From Ifrita kowaldi (lineage: Eukaryota; Chordata; Aves; Passeriformes; Cinclosomatidae): a DNA stretch of 64,000 nt. The stretch covers positions 186,001 to 250,000 of the forward strand of contig VZRS01000348.1 in assembly GCA_013398055.1 (NCBI GenBank), read 5' to 3'. Positions 33,079 to 45,500 of this stretch are shown one piece after another. Both the position numbers and the translations under genes were made by a program. The notes below the pieces were generated by a model, which worked only from the letters and a program-made list of their open reading frames with translations, made no database searches and was not told the origin of the DNA. Position 1 is the stretch's first letter. Each line of letters begins with the position of its first letter.

Positions 33079-35380
33079 CTGTGGAGGCAAAGCTGAATCC
33101 ATACAGGTGGTCTTTGGCTAACAGCTGCTTTGTCACTGGGACAGCCAGGTAACCTTGGCTCAGTCATGGGGGCAGATTTTTGGTGGAGGGAGGCTCTGCA
33201 AATCCATGGGAATATGTTGAAGCAGCATGGAAAGCTACTGTCCCCTTTGAAGGACACCTGTGGAAAAACACGGAGAATCAAGGATGCTCAGGTGCTCAGC
33301 ACTCTGCAAGATGGAGATTTTAATGTACCACTGCTCTGAACACACAGGAGGAGGATGGAGCTACAAGTGAACATCCCAGCTGGTTATTTAATGAGGTCAG
33401 CAGCCCCAGGCAGCCCAGTGGGAGGGAGGAGGGGAGGGAGGGAAAGCAGCCCACCCCCATGTCTGCCCCCAAGGCAGCAGGCTGTGCCCAGCTGGAGAGG
33501 TGGCTTTGCAGGGACTGAATTCACGTGGTGAGTGCCCAGCACCTCACTCCTAACAGTCTTAACAGCTCTCATTCATGCCAAGAAACAGGACATTGCATCA
33601 GCAGTGGGGATCTGAAGCCAGGCAGACCTTACTGCACTCCTCACTGGTCCAGCTGCATCCTCTGCTTGTCCCTGGCTGCAGCATCCTCACCTGGCCTGGC
33701 CCACTGGGCGAGGAGCCCAGAGATAGGCATGTTTTCAAGGTCTGGGAGCTGTTTTCCCTCGTGGCTAGACAGAGTAATCACTTTGGAAGGGCTGTGCACT
33801 GCAGTCCTTTGCCTGCTCAGCCAATTGCCTGCCAGGGCTGTGCCCACGGGACTTCACCTGGGCAGGTGGATGTTTGTACCCTTGGCTCATCCTGCTTGCA
33901 CAACCACCCTGGCACCAACAGCTTTTTTAGGCAGCGCTTGAGCTCCCATCATGTCACATCTGACAGAGCTGTTGCATACAGAGCCTGAAGCCACGAGAGT
34001 TGGCTCTGCAGTTTGGAAGTGAATCCTTTGCCAGTACTGGCCTGACAGTGCATGTGAGCCCCCCTGGAAGCCCTGCTGCTCAGCTCCATGCACTTGCTGC
34101 TGGATGCAGGGCCAGCATGTGCAGCACAGCAAGTGTGCAACAAAAACATTCATCCCTGCCCTGGCCCAGGTACTGGTGTGACTGCTGGGCCTGCCAGGAG
34201 AGCGATGGGTTCAGCCAGGCCATGTAGGTTTTAGGTACCATTTTTCTTTTTCTTTCAGTTTCTCCCAGTGGCATCAGGTCTGACATGATGAGTCAGACAG
34301 AGGGTAGCTACTGGTGCACTCACTATCTGTTCCCCACTTGCAGCAGTTCAGATGCTTTCCATGGGGCTGTAGAAGTGTCAGTGCCAGTAGTTGGAGTTAA
34401 AATATATCCAAAATGGATTGGGTAATCTGGGTCTTGTTCTAGTTCTGTTAGTGACCAGCATTATTAATGTGACAGAAACCAGAGAGAGACTTGTGGCAGG
34501 GACCAAGGGACTGGCTGTGGTGGCCAGGTTTGGGCTGGCAGCACGAGGGTCCTTGGTGATTCTCCAGGCACTTGTGAGCACCTGGGGCAAGAATCATTGC
34601 TCTGTTACATCTTACCCAGGCAGCCAAGGGCATTTTTCATCCTTCAGGAGGTTGCTATCACAAATCGATGTTTTAGAAAGATTAGCCAAGCCATAAATCC
34701 ATTTTCCCCTGCTCCTTGTAATTTACTTGTCTTTAGATGACAATGTGGCTCCTGTCAGAGATCTGAACTTTCTGGGAAGAGAGTCAAACAGGCACCACGT
34801 TGCCACGACATCCCTGCTTGGGGATTAGAACTTGGAGCTGAGATGCCCCAAACTTTTCAACATTCCTGTTCTCTGCACAGGCAAATATTTTCACACAGAG
34901 TCCAAGAGAAAAAAAAATAATAAAATCGCTACAATAACCCAAATCCCATGGGAGGCACCGGCCTGGCGTGAGCGTTCCAAGAAGTGGGGAGAGCTGAGTA
35001 ATGCCAGGGCTGGTGCTCGTGGCTTGGCCCCTGCCTCGGGAGCCTGGGCGGGGATGGAGGAGCCTGGAGGAGCCGCTACTGCCCAGCTGCTGCTCGCTGG
35101 CTCTCGGGGACCGAACGTAGCCCAGCCCGGGGAGCTGCAGGGACGGCGAGCAAACAGCGCATTGCTGGCATTCCTGTGTGCTCCAGGGACGCTCAGACCC
35201 TGCTGCTTCATCTCAAACACCTCTGCCAAGCACAGCTCTGCCCTCTGCATCAACACAGCCTGGCTGCCGGCCGGCGAGAGCCGCCGGGCTCGTGGTGACA
35301 CCCCAGTCCCCCCTGCACCTCGCTTTGCCAGAACCGGGTGCTCCACGGCTAAAGCTGCCCCAGTACCCCATCTCCCTTAC

Positions 35381-35440
35381 CTTGGAGAGAACGCAGAGGA
35401 GGGAGAGGAAGAGGAGCTGCTTCTCCAGCTGGAGGCTCAT
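35381..35440 (-). CDS. CCN5: CCN5 exon 1: signal peptide
   Basis: The ATG at 35440 opens a 20-codon exon, MSLQLEKQLLFLSLLCVLSK, ending in AAG|GTAAGG. The short charged start and the run LLFLSLLCVL form a signal peptide for secretion. Human CCN5 exon 1 is also 20 codons and ends LLCLLSK, which supports both this start and the junction. A 2.3-kb intron separates it from exon 2. A TATA box lies about 100 bases upstream. Confidence 0.93.
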
Positions 35441-35540
35441 GGTGCTCTCCCCTCTGCCACTTCAGCACATCCCCCCCCAGGCAGTTTGGAGGCAGTGGTG
35501 TGTTCGCAGGTTTGAAAGCCCAGAGTAGGTCCTGCTGGTG

Positions 35541-35546
35541 TTTATA
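35541..35546 (-). promoter_or_regulatory. CCN5: CCN5 TATA box
   Basis: TATAAA on the minus strand, in the context GAGTATAAACACC, 101 bases upstream of the CCN5 ATG. Transcription would start about 30 bases downstream, near 35,512, giving a 5' UTR of roughly 70 bases. A TGACATCA sequence, one mismatch from the CRE palindrome, lies 13 bases further upstream (35566-35559). The TATA call is good by position; the CRE-like site is speculative. Confidence 0.65.
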
Positions 35547-35569
35547 CTCTCCCTGCTCTGATGTCACTC

Positions 35570-38500
35570 ACAGGCTCCAATATAAACATGAGTAGGTTTG
35601 GACAAGCCTCAAGATTTTCTTTTTTTTTCCTTTTTTTTTTTTCCAGCCCACATTCCAGCTGCCATTTCCACTCTCCTCAAGGTGAGAATATGCTGTCTGC
35701 TGAGACAAGGAGGGCAGGGAAGGGATGCTGTGCTGTCCCTGGGGAGCAGGGGAGAGAGGCTGGGGAACCAGGCTGGTGGGGTGATCCAGCTCCCTTCTCC
35801 TAGCCTGGGAGGGAAGGTTCATGCCCCATCCTACTGATCAAGGTCTATGCAGGCAGAGCTGGTATCTTCCTCCTGGGATTTGAAGGGATTGACAGGACTG
35901 TCCCTGCTGCTGTGGGACAATGCCATGCCCAGGCAGGAACAGGGCATCCACCCCCATATTCAATGCTGCACCCAGTGCATGCAGGCTGTGGAAGAGGGGT
36001 GAGTCACCCAAAGGAGCTGGAAATGGATTTGCTGTGGTGGTGGTGGTGCTGCCATATCATCCCCATCCTGAGAGGGACTGTGGCCACCCGAGGAGGCTGC
36101 TGGGGTGGGGTGGTTGGATGCACACCATGTTGCATTGTCCTGGCTACGTAATGCAGAGAAGGCTGCAGTCTGACCCTACTGATTTTAAGCCTTGTAAACA
36201 CAAATTCAGCCCCTGAAGTATTATGGCCATCTTAATCAATTGTGAGAATTATAAATCCAAGTTTGGAGAAGAGAAGCAGGTGCTCAGCTGCTTTCTCAGT
36301 CTGCCCTGTGCAAGCTTTTCTCTTGACCCCTGTGACCGAGGGTCTGAGGCTGGCTCTTAGGAAAGACAAACCTAAGCACCTCAGGACCTACCCTAGACAG
36401 AGCCACTTCTCCATATTCCCATTCCCCACATCTTATCACGAGATGTGAGAGGAGACGTTGTGAGCCCAAAGCTCAAAGGAAAGGCCTGAGCACAAGGATG
36501 CAGGGTGTCCCACAGCTCTCCCTGGCTGCTCTCCTGCACTCCTGCCCCTTGCCTGTGTTCTGGGGGCCAGGACTACTGCTCCTGTGCTGGCCCAAGGGAT
36601 GGATCCTGGTGGCTGTGCACAGACTCTCTGTTTCACTCAGGCATGATGAGAACTGCTGCTGGATATCAGGTATATGTTGGCAAACACACAGGAGGTGCTG
36701 GGTGCTATAAGCAGATCACCAAAACCATGCAACCAAGAGTGATGCCCCATCTCTCCCTCCAGCATTTATTCCCTCCGTTTTGCCTTTGTGAAACAGGTTC
36801 TCAGTCACCTGAGCAGCAATCCCGACCTCAGCTCTACACCTGCCAGAGCCTGGAAGCCAGGGCATGGAGCAGGGAGGGCACAGCCCAGCAGGGAGGAGCA
36901 CGGGCTGATCTCTCACATTACCACCCCAAATCTCTGCTTTGGCTTTGCTTCATTAGCTGCAATCAGGCTGTTAATGAGGTCATGGCAGCTTGTGGGAATA
37001 CCAGGCCACTTTCCAAAGGCTGCTGTCACTTATCCCAGCACGGGAGCCTCTGCTCTGCACGCTGGAGCTCCAGCTCCGTGCATCACCCAAGCCGTGCCTG
37101 GAGGTCCAGGGGTCTGCTCTGGCAGCTCTGCCTGTGGCAGAGGAGGCATGAGGATAGCACATTGCTCTGAACTCACTGGCAGGGGGGTTCAGGACCCACT
37201 GACAGGTGCTCACAAGCCTGAGAGTTTGATACCTAAGGCTGGAGACACCTCTCATGCTCCACTTTCTGCTCCAGAGCCACTGCCCCTACACTGGCTATGG
37301 CTCAGCCAAACATCCTGGGAGTGTCTTGGGAGAGCCAAAGTGCTGATCCAGCCTTGCCACAGGAGGACAGTTCAATTAATTACTCCAGGCTTGTGTTTAT
37401 TAGGGACTCCTGATTAATGGCCATGAGTTCATTTTGCAGTTAGAAATCAGGTGACAGTGCTGGTAATAGAAATAAAAACCTCTCATTTCCCACAATGAAT
37501 GACCCTTGGGAGCAGCCGACAGACCTGTGTGTGAGGTCTCAGGAGGCAGCAGGGCACCCTTGGGAGAGGCTCAGGGCTGCCCAGGGGAGCCCACTGGACA
37601 TCAAATCCCTGTCATCTGATGTGTCCTGGGTACAGGGTCAGCTCCCTTCTTTACCCTCTGCTCAGCTCTGAACAAGAGGGGACCTTGCTTCCCCCCACAC
37701 CTGCTGTCACTGAGGTTTAGATGCAGGAAGGTGACATCACTGCGATGGTTTGCCATCACCAGGAAGCTGTCAGAGCTCAGGCAGTGACAGAGAGCCCAAG
37801 CCAAGCCTGAGTCCAGTCAACACCCCAGTCAAGCAGCCAGGTGGGGCCAAACCCAGCATGCTATGCCTGGCAAGCTGCCCACACTTCGATGGCTTTGGCA
37901 ATCCTCACTGGTACCTTGCTGGGTTTTGGAAGTGCCCAGTGGAGCCATCTGGAGGGGTAGCCACAAAGTCTCTCATGATCTGCTTTCCCAAAGAGGATTC
38001 TCCATGGGGGACATGGGCTTGAGCTTCCCTTCTCCCATCTCTCCAGGTCCCACGTGCCTGCCCAGATCGCTGTGCTGGCACTGCAGGGGCTGCAGGCAGA
38101 GCCTGGCACAGAGACTCAGCACCTGCACCAGTTTTGGTGTGCAAAGCTGCACCAGAACAGCACATTAGCAGTTCATGTTATAAATACTCAGTTATAGCCC
38201 TTCCCCTCTGGAGCACGTACCCCATATGTGTTCTGTACCACACGTGTGATTTCAGAGCTAGTAATTAAGTCCATATGTCTTGCTCCACAGTTGCCATGGT
38301 ATTATTGTCAGGTTTTTTGGGGGGTTGTAATTTTTTTTTTTTTTTTTTGTGGTCGGTTGTGCAAGAAAATAGTTGATACAGGGATCTGAATACATCTCCT
38401 TTGAGTTAGCCGCTGGCAAGCGCTGCTGTTTCTATAGAAATGAAGGAACTGCCCCAGTGAATTTACATTTTAGAGCGCTGAGTTTTCAATGTGTTTGCTG

Positions 38501-41500
38501 TTCTAACGTGCCATCGTGAATAACACAGAAAAGCTCTCATTTGCACACCCTGCTCAGCTGAAATTGCATCCATCTGGGATGGATATTGAGCATGTTCTCC
38601 CTTCATGCCTTTCCTTTCCTCTGCTCCCCTCCTTTACACCGTGTGTTTAACACCCTCCCTAGAGCTGGGGGAAGTCAGAGCAGGGTCTGGATGTCCATCT
38701 CTGGCAGGGAGCACTGAGGCTGTCCTGGGTCCTGGCTGTGAAAACGTGGGTCTAGGGTGAGCCCAGCCTCACACCTTGGAGGAGAGAATGTTCCCTGGGC
38801 ACTCCTGGCTCAAATCCCTACTGCAGAGGAGCAGGGCTGCCCATGGAGGGTGGGCAGCACTGGTGGGAAAGCTGGACATACATCCAGCTTGGAAAAACCA
38901 AGAGCCCTGAGCTGAAATGGAGATGCCTCAGGTCTCCCTCCGCTGTTGGACACTTTGGGGTGGCTGCTGGATGTTTTTCATGTGACTTCTGGAAAACACC
39001 ATGGCTTTGGGAAATTTTGAAATATCTCTGCTTTTGGCAGGATGGGAGAGTTGTTTCCTACCCAGAATGAATCTGGCTCTGGTTTCAAACAGCAAGAGCC
39101 GAGAGAGGTGGTGATGGCTATTTCCATCCCTGTCTGGCCATTTTTATTCCCTCTGGTTCTCACACCTTAACTGGACAGAGGAGCCAGGCTGAGAGGACCG
39201 GCCACCCCGAGGGACAAGGGATGGGCCAGGCAGTCTTTTACCTTGAGGTCACTGCTTCCACCCCAGACCCGGGATGCAGGGACTGAAAGTATTTACCAGC
39301 TGGTGCCTGGCCAAGTGACTTGTGAGAAAAGAATTCAGGGCTGCCGTCCAGTTTCTGATGGTCAGGCAACTGCATCAGGAACGTTGGCTACAGCTGGGAC
39401 CAGCTGACCCCTCCAAGCTCCCAGCCACGGTGGCGAGGCCAGCAAGGCAGTGGCCGGGCATCGCCCCTGCCGAAGGAGAGACAGGAACGATGCCTGGAGC
39501 TGGGGACACTTGATCCTTCAGCATTTCCCAGACATTTTTAGGTAGGTTTCACTAGAAAGAAGCACTGATAAATGGGGCTTGGGGCTGGTTCTGCTCTCAA
39601 AGTCTGACATTGTCAAGAGGAAGGAGCTGAGCAATTTACATGAGGAGCAAATGGACTATCATAACCAGGAAAAAGCTTGGCTTAGCCAGAACTGTAGTGA
39701 GAGCTCATCCTTCAGACTGAGGGGCTTCTCATTAGCACAGCACAGCCTTGTATCAGCTGTTGTGGAGGGACAAATATGTGGACATATCAAACCCATCAAA
39801 TCCTGGGCAAAACTTCTGTATAAGGTTTTTTTTCTGCAGTCCAGACAAGAGCAATTCATAATTGTCCCCCTAAGTTAAACAATCAGATAACTCAAATAAT
39901 AAGACTTTTGTAAAACAAAGCTTGGAAACTTCAGCCAGATGAGGTTTTCCATAATTATTTGGAAAACAGTGTCAGAAATCATCACATATTCAACATTGTG
40001 ATCCTCTGGGAGTTTATTTTTGGTATCAAACATCATTAAACATAAACTTCTTTTAAAAAATATCACTAGAAGTTTTATCTTTCAGACAAGATACAATCCC
40101 CAGATCCTGGCCTTGTGTGGTTACTGACAGACCCTTCGTATTTTCCATGGAGCTGGATGGCTCACTCATGTTTCCTGATCAAATTCCTCATTCTTTTTGA
40201 CTATCTTCATTTTTCTCGTGGTTTCAGGCTAAAATAGACAGTGTTTTTCCTTCAGTTCTTGTCCTGCTCGAGGGTGCTGTGTGTTCTCACACAGCTGCCA
40301 TGACCCCTGCAGAATCAAAGAGGCTGCAAATGGAGGCACTCACTGATGTGCAGCCAGTGATGCTCCAAACTCACCTTGTAATTGTGCCAGCTCTGCTTTG
40401 AGAGGGGTTTGGTGGTGGCTGTGCTCCCTTACAGCCCTGCTTTCTGTGACTCTGGCAAGGCTTTTGAGGATGCAAGTGCTGCACACATGAGGCAGCTGGT
40501 GTTGTGCCTGGGAAGTGTGTGCTGCTGCAAGAAGTTGGGTGACACAGGCTGTGTCTGTTCCCAAATGTCACAGCCCTTCACATCCCCAGGGCTGCTCTTG
40601 GCTCGCCATCAGCGGGAGCAGCTCAGGGTGCTGCTGGATGCAGGATGCTGGGACAGGGCAGTGACCTGGGGCAAAGAGAGCCCTCTTCAGCTGGCATAGC
40701 TCCAGGGGATGCTCTGCAAACCCCTGGCTGTGGCTGGGACCTTCCCAAAGGCAGTGAAGTGGGCATTCCTCAGCACCCGTGATGACTGGAAGGAGCCTGG
40801 CTCCTGCAGGAGCTTTCAGCATGGACCTTGGGCACATTGGGAAGCTGGGTTGGGGGGGACTGAAGGGCTGCTAGTTCACCCTTCACACCCAGCACTTGAA
40901 AACCCCAAATGACTGGTCACCACCCAAACCAGCTGGCAAGGGGACCTGCTGCTTCTCCCCAGGACTCATGCCAAAGGCTTTGCAGGTGAGTCCCACTTCC
41001 AAATTCCATTCCAAGGAACAAAGCAACGGCTGGGCTTGCTGTCCATCTTCTGAGCAAGACTGGAAGAGCTGAAGCAACTGATGCCTCTGTGTGCCAAGGA
41101 GTCCCGGGCCCCCAGCCCTTCCCTATGCCCCCTCCTGATGCCAGAGACATCTGGAGACATTTCCCAAGCATGAACTTCCCATAAACCACCTCCTCTTGTC
41201 CCCTTCCCCAGCCAAATCAATAAAGACACGACTGAAACCTTTAGAGTGTGTGTGGGATCCAGCTGAGAAAAACAAACCTCTGGGTCTCACTATGGTTATG
41301 AAAGCAGCGATGTTGCCTGGAAAGTATGTACCAGGGAGCAGAGAGCACAAGGGCGAGCAGAGGAGCCAGGCACCAGCTCAAATATGACTCAAAATCACGG
41401 GAAATTATTTCTGATTAATGTAATTACTTCGGCTCCAGCCCTGATCAATATGAGGAGCTAAAATGCTCATAAACCGGCCGAGAATGTGAACTATGCAGAA

Positions 41501-42900
41501 TGATTTGTAAAAGGTGTTTGGCTGGGTGTGCTCTCCCCTGGCTGTTGGGCTGCCCAGGGCAGGGTGACCTGGTGCCGTGGGAGGTGGGAGAGCAGTGATT
41601 TGCAAATTGCAAACTGGTGGCCCCCAAGTGAGAATCCCCTCAAAGGAATAGGGAGGGGACTGCCTCATGCAGGTCCTGAGTCTAAATAAAAGCAACCAGC
41701 CTGCTTGGCTGGGCTTCTTCTGGAAGCTTGTAGTGGAGCTGCAGCAGCACTGCCTCAGCCATGCTGGGAACTGGGATGGGCCGGGCTGGGCTGGGAATTG
41801 CAAAGCATCCCTCCTGTACTTCCAAATCAAGACCCTTTGGAGTGGGTTTCCACCTTCTGCAGGGCTTTGGGGAGGGAAATAGAGAAAGGGAGTGTTTGAC
41901 TTACATGGCTGTCTGCACCTGATCACCCAGGGCTGGTGATGGCAGCCTGGCTGTGGCTTGGGTTGTCTCAGGAGCTGCTCCCAGCCAGTTTGGAGTCAGC
42001 CAGAGCCCCAGAGGAGCATCTTACAAGGCAGCTCTTCTCATGAACCAAACCCCAGGAAGGAAAATGCATCCTGGAACCCCTGTCACCAGGGCAGCAGTTG
42101 GAGTGTGGAGAGCAGTGAGTGTGTGGGGCAGCCAGGCTGCTCCTCTGCCCTCCCTACTGGCCCAGGCTGCAGAGGATATTTTGAGGTGATCTGGCTGCTG
42201 TGTATGCTGTCCGTGATACTTTTCCGACATTACCTCCATGTTCTTCCAGGGGCAGGGAGCTCCCCAGGCCACATGGAGAAATGCTGGTCTGTGATTTTGC
42301 TGGAAGCCATATGTAGCACAGCGTCGTTGGGGCTGGGAGAGCTGTTTCCCCGGCACTTGTCCGCATTCTTTGCTGCCAGAAGCTGACCGCATTCAAATCC
42401 CAGTTTTCTTTGCATCCCGTAGTCCTGCTGAGCTGTGGTCTGCCAGCCCGCTGGCCTGCCACCCAGAAATCCTGCTCTGGATCATCTGCATGAGGATTAA
42501 ACACAAACACTTCCAAACCGCAGTCCTCGAGCGGGAGGCAACGAGCTGAGGGCTGCTGGAGCACAGGGAAGATCCTCCAAGCTGTGCAGGAGAAGCCAAG
42601 CCAGCCTGGCACGTGAGAGTGGACAAGGGACAAGTGTAGAGGCTCTGACTCCAGGGGACACCAGCCACCCTCTATGTGCAGCCCAGCTTTGAGATCTCAC
42701 TTTGCTGCTGCCACAGTTCCCAGACTCGTGGTGCAGCTTCTGCTGCAGACCAGTCCCTTGCCCAGCAGCTCGGTCCAGGGATGCTCTGCTCAGCCCAGGC
42801 TCCCTGCAGCGAGGCAGAGCTGTGCCTCCAACCTTGGCTGCTGCAGCTTCCCTCTCTAAATCGGACCTGGCAGTGCTGCTGTGCCTTCCCCTGCGTTACA
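35570..42900. other. Intergenic stretch, no gene recognised
   Basis: Region upstream of CCN5 on the ADA side. It contains T-rich tracts (about 35,620-35,642 and an 18-base T run at 38,331-38,348) and a short (GGT)n near 36,036-36,051. It also contains AT-rich non-coding DNA around 39,840-40,080. Reading frames are short or composition-driven. I cannot support any exon. Confidence 0.5.
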
Positions 42901-42905
42901 CTTAC

Positions 42906-43149
42906 CTCGTGCCTCCTGTGATGGCACCAAAGGTGCTACAACCCATGGAGAGGCAGCTCGAAGGTCCTGCATTGTCACACAGCTCCTGCTTGGACCTGGA
43001 CACATCCTCCACAGCCTGATTGTCTTCCTTGTCCCCATGCAGGACCACGGGCACCTGCTTTGAGCCAACTTTCTTCTCCCAGGGCTTGTCTGCAGGGTGA
43101 GAGCCCAGCCTTGCTCCTCCTGCCTCTGAGCCCTGGCCCCTGGAAACAT
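42906..43149 (-). other. Candidate unassigned coding exon
   Basis: A 244-base minus-strand segment is open in one frame and bounded by a good acceptor (AGCTATTTCCTTGCAG before 43149) and a strong donor (ACGAG|GTAAGTG after 42906). Translated, it is hydrophilic and probably disordered, with charged stretches such as DKPWEKKVGSK and GDKEDNQAVEDVSRSKQEL and a Gly/Ser/Cys-rich end. It would enter in phase 1 and leave in phase 2. I do not recognise the protein, and I found no partner exon nearby. The same frame stays open upstream into the putative intron, which weakens the case. Chance is a real alternative. Confidence 0.3.
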
Positions 43150-45500
43150 CTGCAAGGAAATAGCTGAAGGTATTGAAAGGGGAGGCAGGAAACGCTCTGA
43201 ATATTTTTTTTTCTAAATATAATGACACTAATGTTGTTTGCAGTGTTAAAAATAGAAATGAAGAGAACCTGCCTTTTTCCTGTTTGCTTTCAGCTCTCAC
43301 TTTCCTGCCCGTCTCTGCATTCTGGGGCTCTGCATGAAAATAAACCCAAGAAAGATCTCAGCAGTGTGCAAAGCAAAGCCAGATGAGTTTTGCCTTGGCT
43401 CCAGCTTCCCCAAGTGGGGCGATACTCCTCTGTGGAGCACAGGGAGCTTCAGGCTGTACACTCCTCACCTCCAGCCACTGTCCCTGCAGGCCCCATCCGG
43501 CTGCGGTGGGACCGGCACTGACCCCCCTGCTGCGGAACTGGCCACTCACTGGGACTGTGGCCACCCTCCTGCACCCCGTGTCCGGGCTCTGGTCACTCTC
43601 CTGACTTTCCCAAGTAGATAAGTGCTACAAGTGGGCTCTGAGCAGCGCTGCTGCTCTTCCTCCTATGGCTGACAGAGCTGTGCTCCTGCCCCAGGCTGGA
43701 TCTGCCAGGGTGCTACCACAGAAGCCCTGGGGACAATCTCCCTGCTTGCACCTCTTCTGCTGGAGATATTTCTCCAGATGCCTGTCGCACATCCCTCCAG
43801 CATGCACTGCATGTACCCATTCCCAGGTCTCCCTCCCAGCCTGCTTCCACTGGGAGGATTTTGCTGCCAATCTCTCACCAGCTCATTACAGAGCAGTGGC
43901 CATCACTGAATTCAGAGGCTGATGGATTCACATTCACTTTGGCAGCCTCAGACCAGACCAGGGTTCCCAGAAGCTGGAGGATCAGGTGTGGGAGCCAAAT
44001 CCCAGTCCTGAGCACAGCAAACTGGCCAGGGGCACAGCGTCTGAACAGCAACGTGCCTTTAATTCGGGAGGCGATACCGCACCCTGGGTCAGCACGGCTG
44101 CTTGGTTGCTGCAGGTGTTCAGATGAAAAGCTCAGCACTCATTTTTCAGCAGAGCAACCCAGGGAATGCGTGTCTTGGATGGAGGCTGCTGCCTGATTTA
44201 TTACAGACTCAGCTCGAGGTGCCTCGGGAGAGTAAGCCCTGGCAGAGGATGAGAGGCGGGCGTGTGTACGGATGGATTGCAGCACGCAAAATGCTGCGTT
44301 GTAGTAAGACTGCCTGGAATGCACCGAAGCCGGGAGCGGGAGGATGAATGAGTCCTCTGGCCTGGTTTACATTCCTCTGCCATCCCCAGTTTCTTTCTTG
44401 AGCTGGTGAATGGGGAGGGTGGGCAGCCTTGGGCTTTTGGTCTGTCTTGGAAATCCACGAGGCAGCCAAGTGCTGGCCTGGAGTGTTGCTGGCACTGTCC
44501 TGGCCTCATGAGTGTGCTGACAGTGCCAGAGGACTGGCTCCACTATGTCCAGGTGCCACCCCCTGTGAAACATCCCTCAAAAGGCTGACTTTTGCAAGGA
44601 GTGGTTTCTTCATAACGTGGCAGCTTACAGGGCTGACCTCAGGTTGTTCTCAGTTAGCTGGAAATCAGGTGTTTAAAATGCCACTGGGCTATTGTGAGTC
44701 ACTGTCTGGGCCACTTTTGTGTCAAAGAGACAGTTCTCCTGTGTGTCAGTGTAAAGTCTGCGCTTGAACCTGGCATGATGTGACTTTAAAAAGAACAAGA
44801 AGCTTCCTCATGCTTCCCTCCCCTCCACTAGCTGCTTTCCTGGCCCTGGCATAGTTCTGGCCCCGGGTAGCCCACACACTTCTGCAGCTTTTCAGCTGCC
44901 TCTTCCCGACCAGGCATGCCTGGTGCTGCCAGTGCCCAGTCTGTGCTGTCAGCGAGCATTCAGGTTTTTCAGCAGTGGTGTGTCAGCAGTATCCAAAGGG
45001 ACCATTGATTCATAGAGTGTGACAATGATGGGCTTCACTGGGGGCTTCCTGACTGTGCTTTTGGGGCCTATTTGGGCACCAAACCTGTGGTAGGAATGGG
45101 ATTCTGGGATTGCACCCACCTGGTGCAATCTGTCATGGTGTTAACTGGGGCTGAGCCAGAACCATTGACAGAGGGTGGGCAATGGGGACTGACTGCCCAT
45201 CCCTGTGAACTCCTGCCCTGCTTAACGCAGACTGTCTGTCTGACAGTCCCTCTGTAATGCACAGTGGGGTGACTGCCCTGGATTTACAGATGGGAGCTCA
45301 GCCACAGGGGTTTCCCAGGTGTTCCCCTCTGCCTGGTCCTGCTTCTCATCTGCAAGATATCCCACCCACAACCCATGCTGTGGAGTGAGCGGCGAATGAG
45401 ACAAAGCCTTGGCATCCGAGGAGAAGAAAACAGCCCTTGAGAAGGACTTTAGCCATAATCTGTGTGTTCAGGTGCTCGGCCTCTTCACCTGGCCAGGCCG
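43150..45500. other. No gene recognised
   Basis: Ordinary mixed-composition DNA. Minus-strand frames at 43,625-43,878 contain several cysteines but have no supporting splice sites and no recognisable family. Nothing else can be supported. Confidence 0.45.

Noticed and set aside
37861..42633. Assorted minus- and plus-strand frames of 60-160 codons
   Set aside because: Short, mutually overlapping and without paired splice sites. The pair near 42,230-42,400 looked coding because of its CpGs, but its upstream acceptor lacks a pyrimidine tract.
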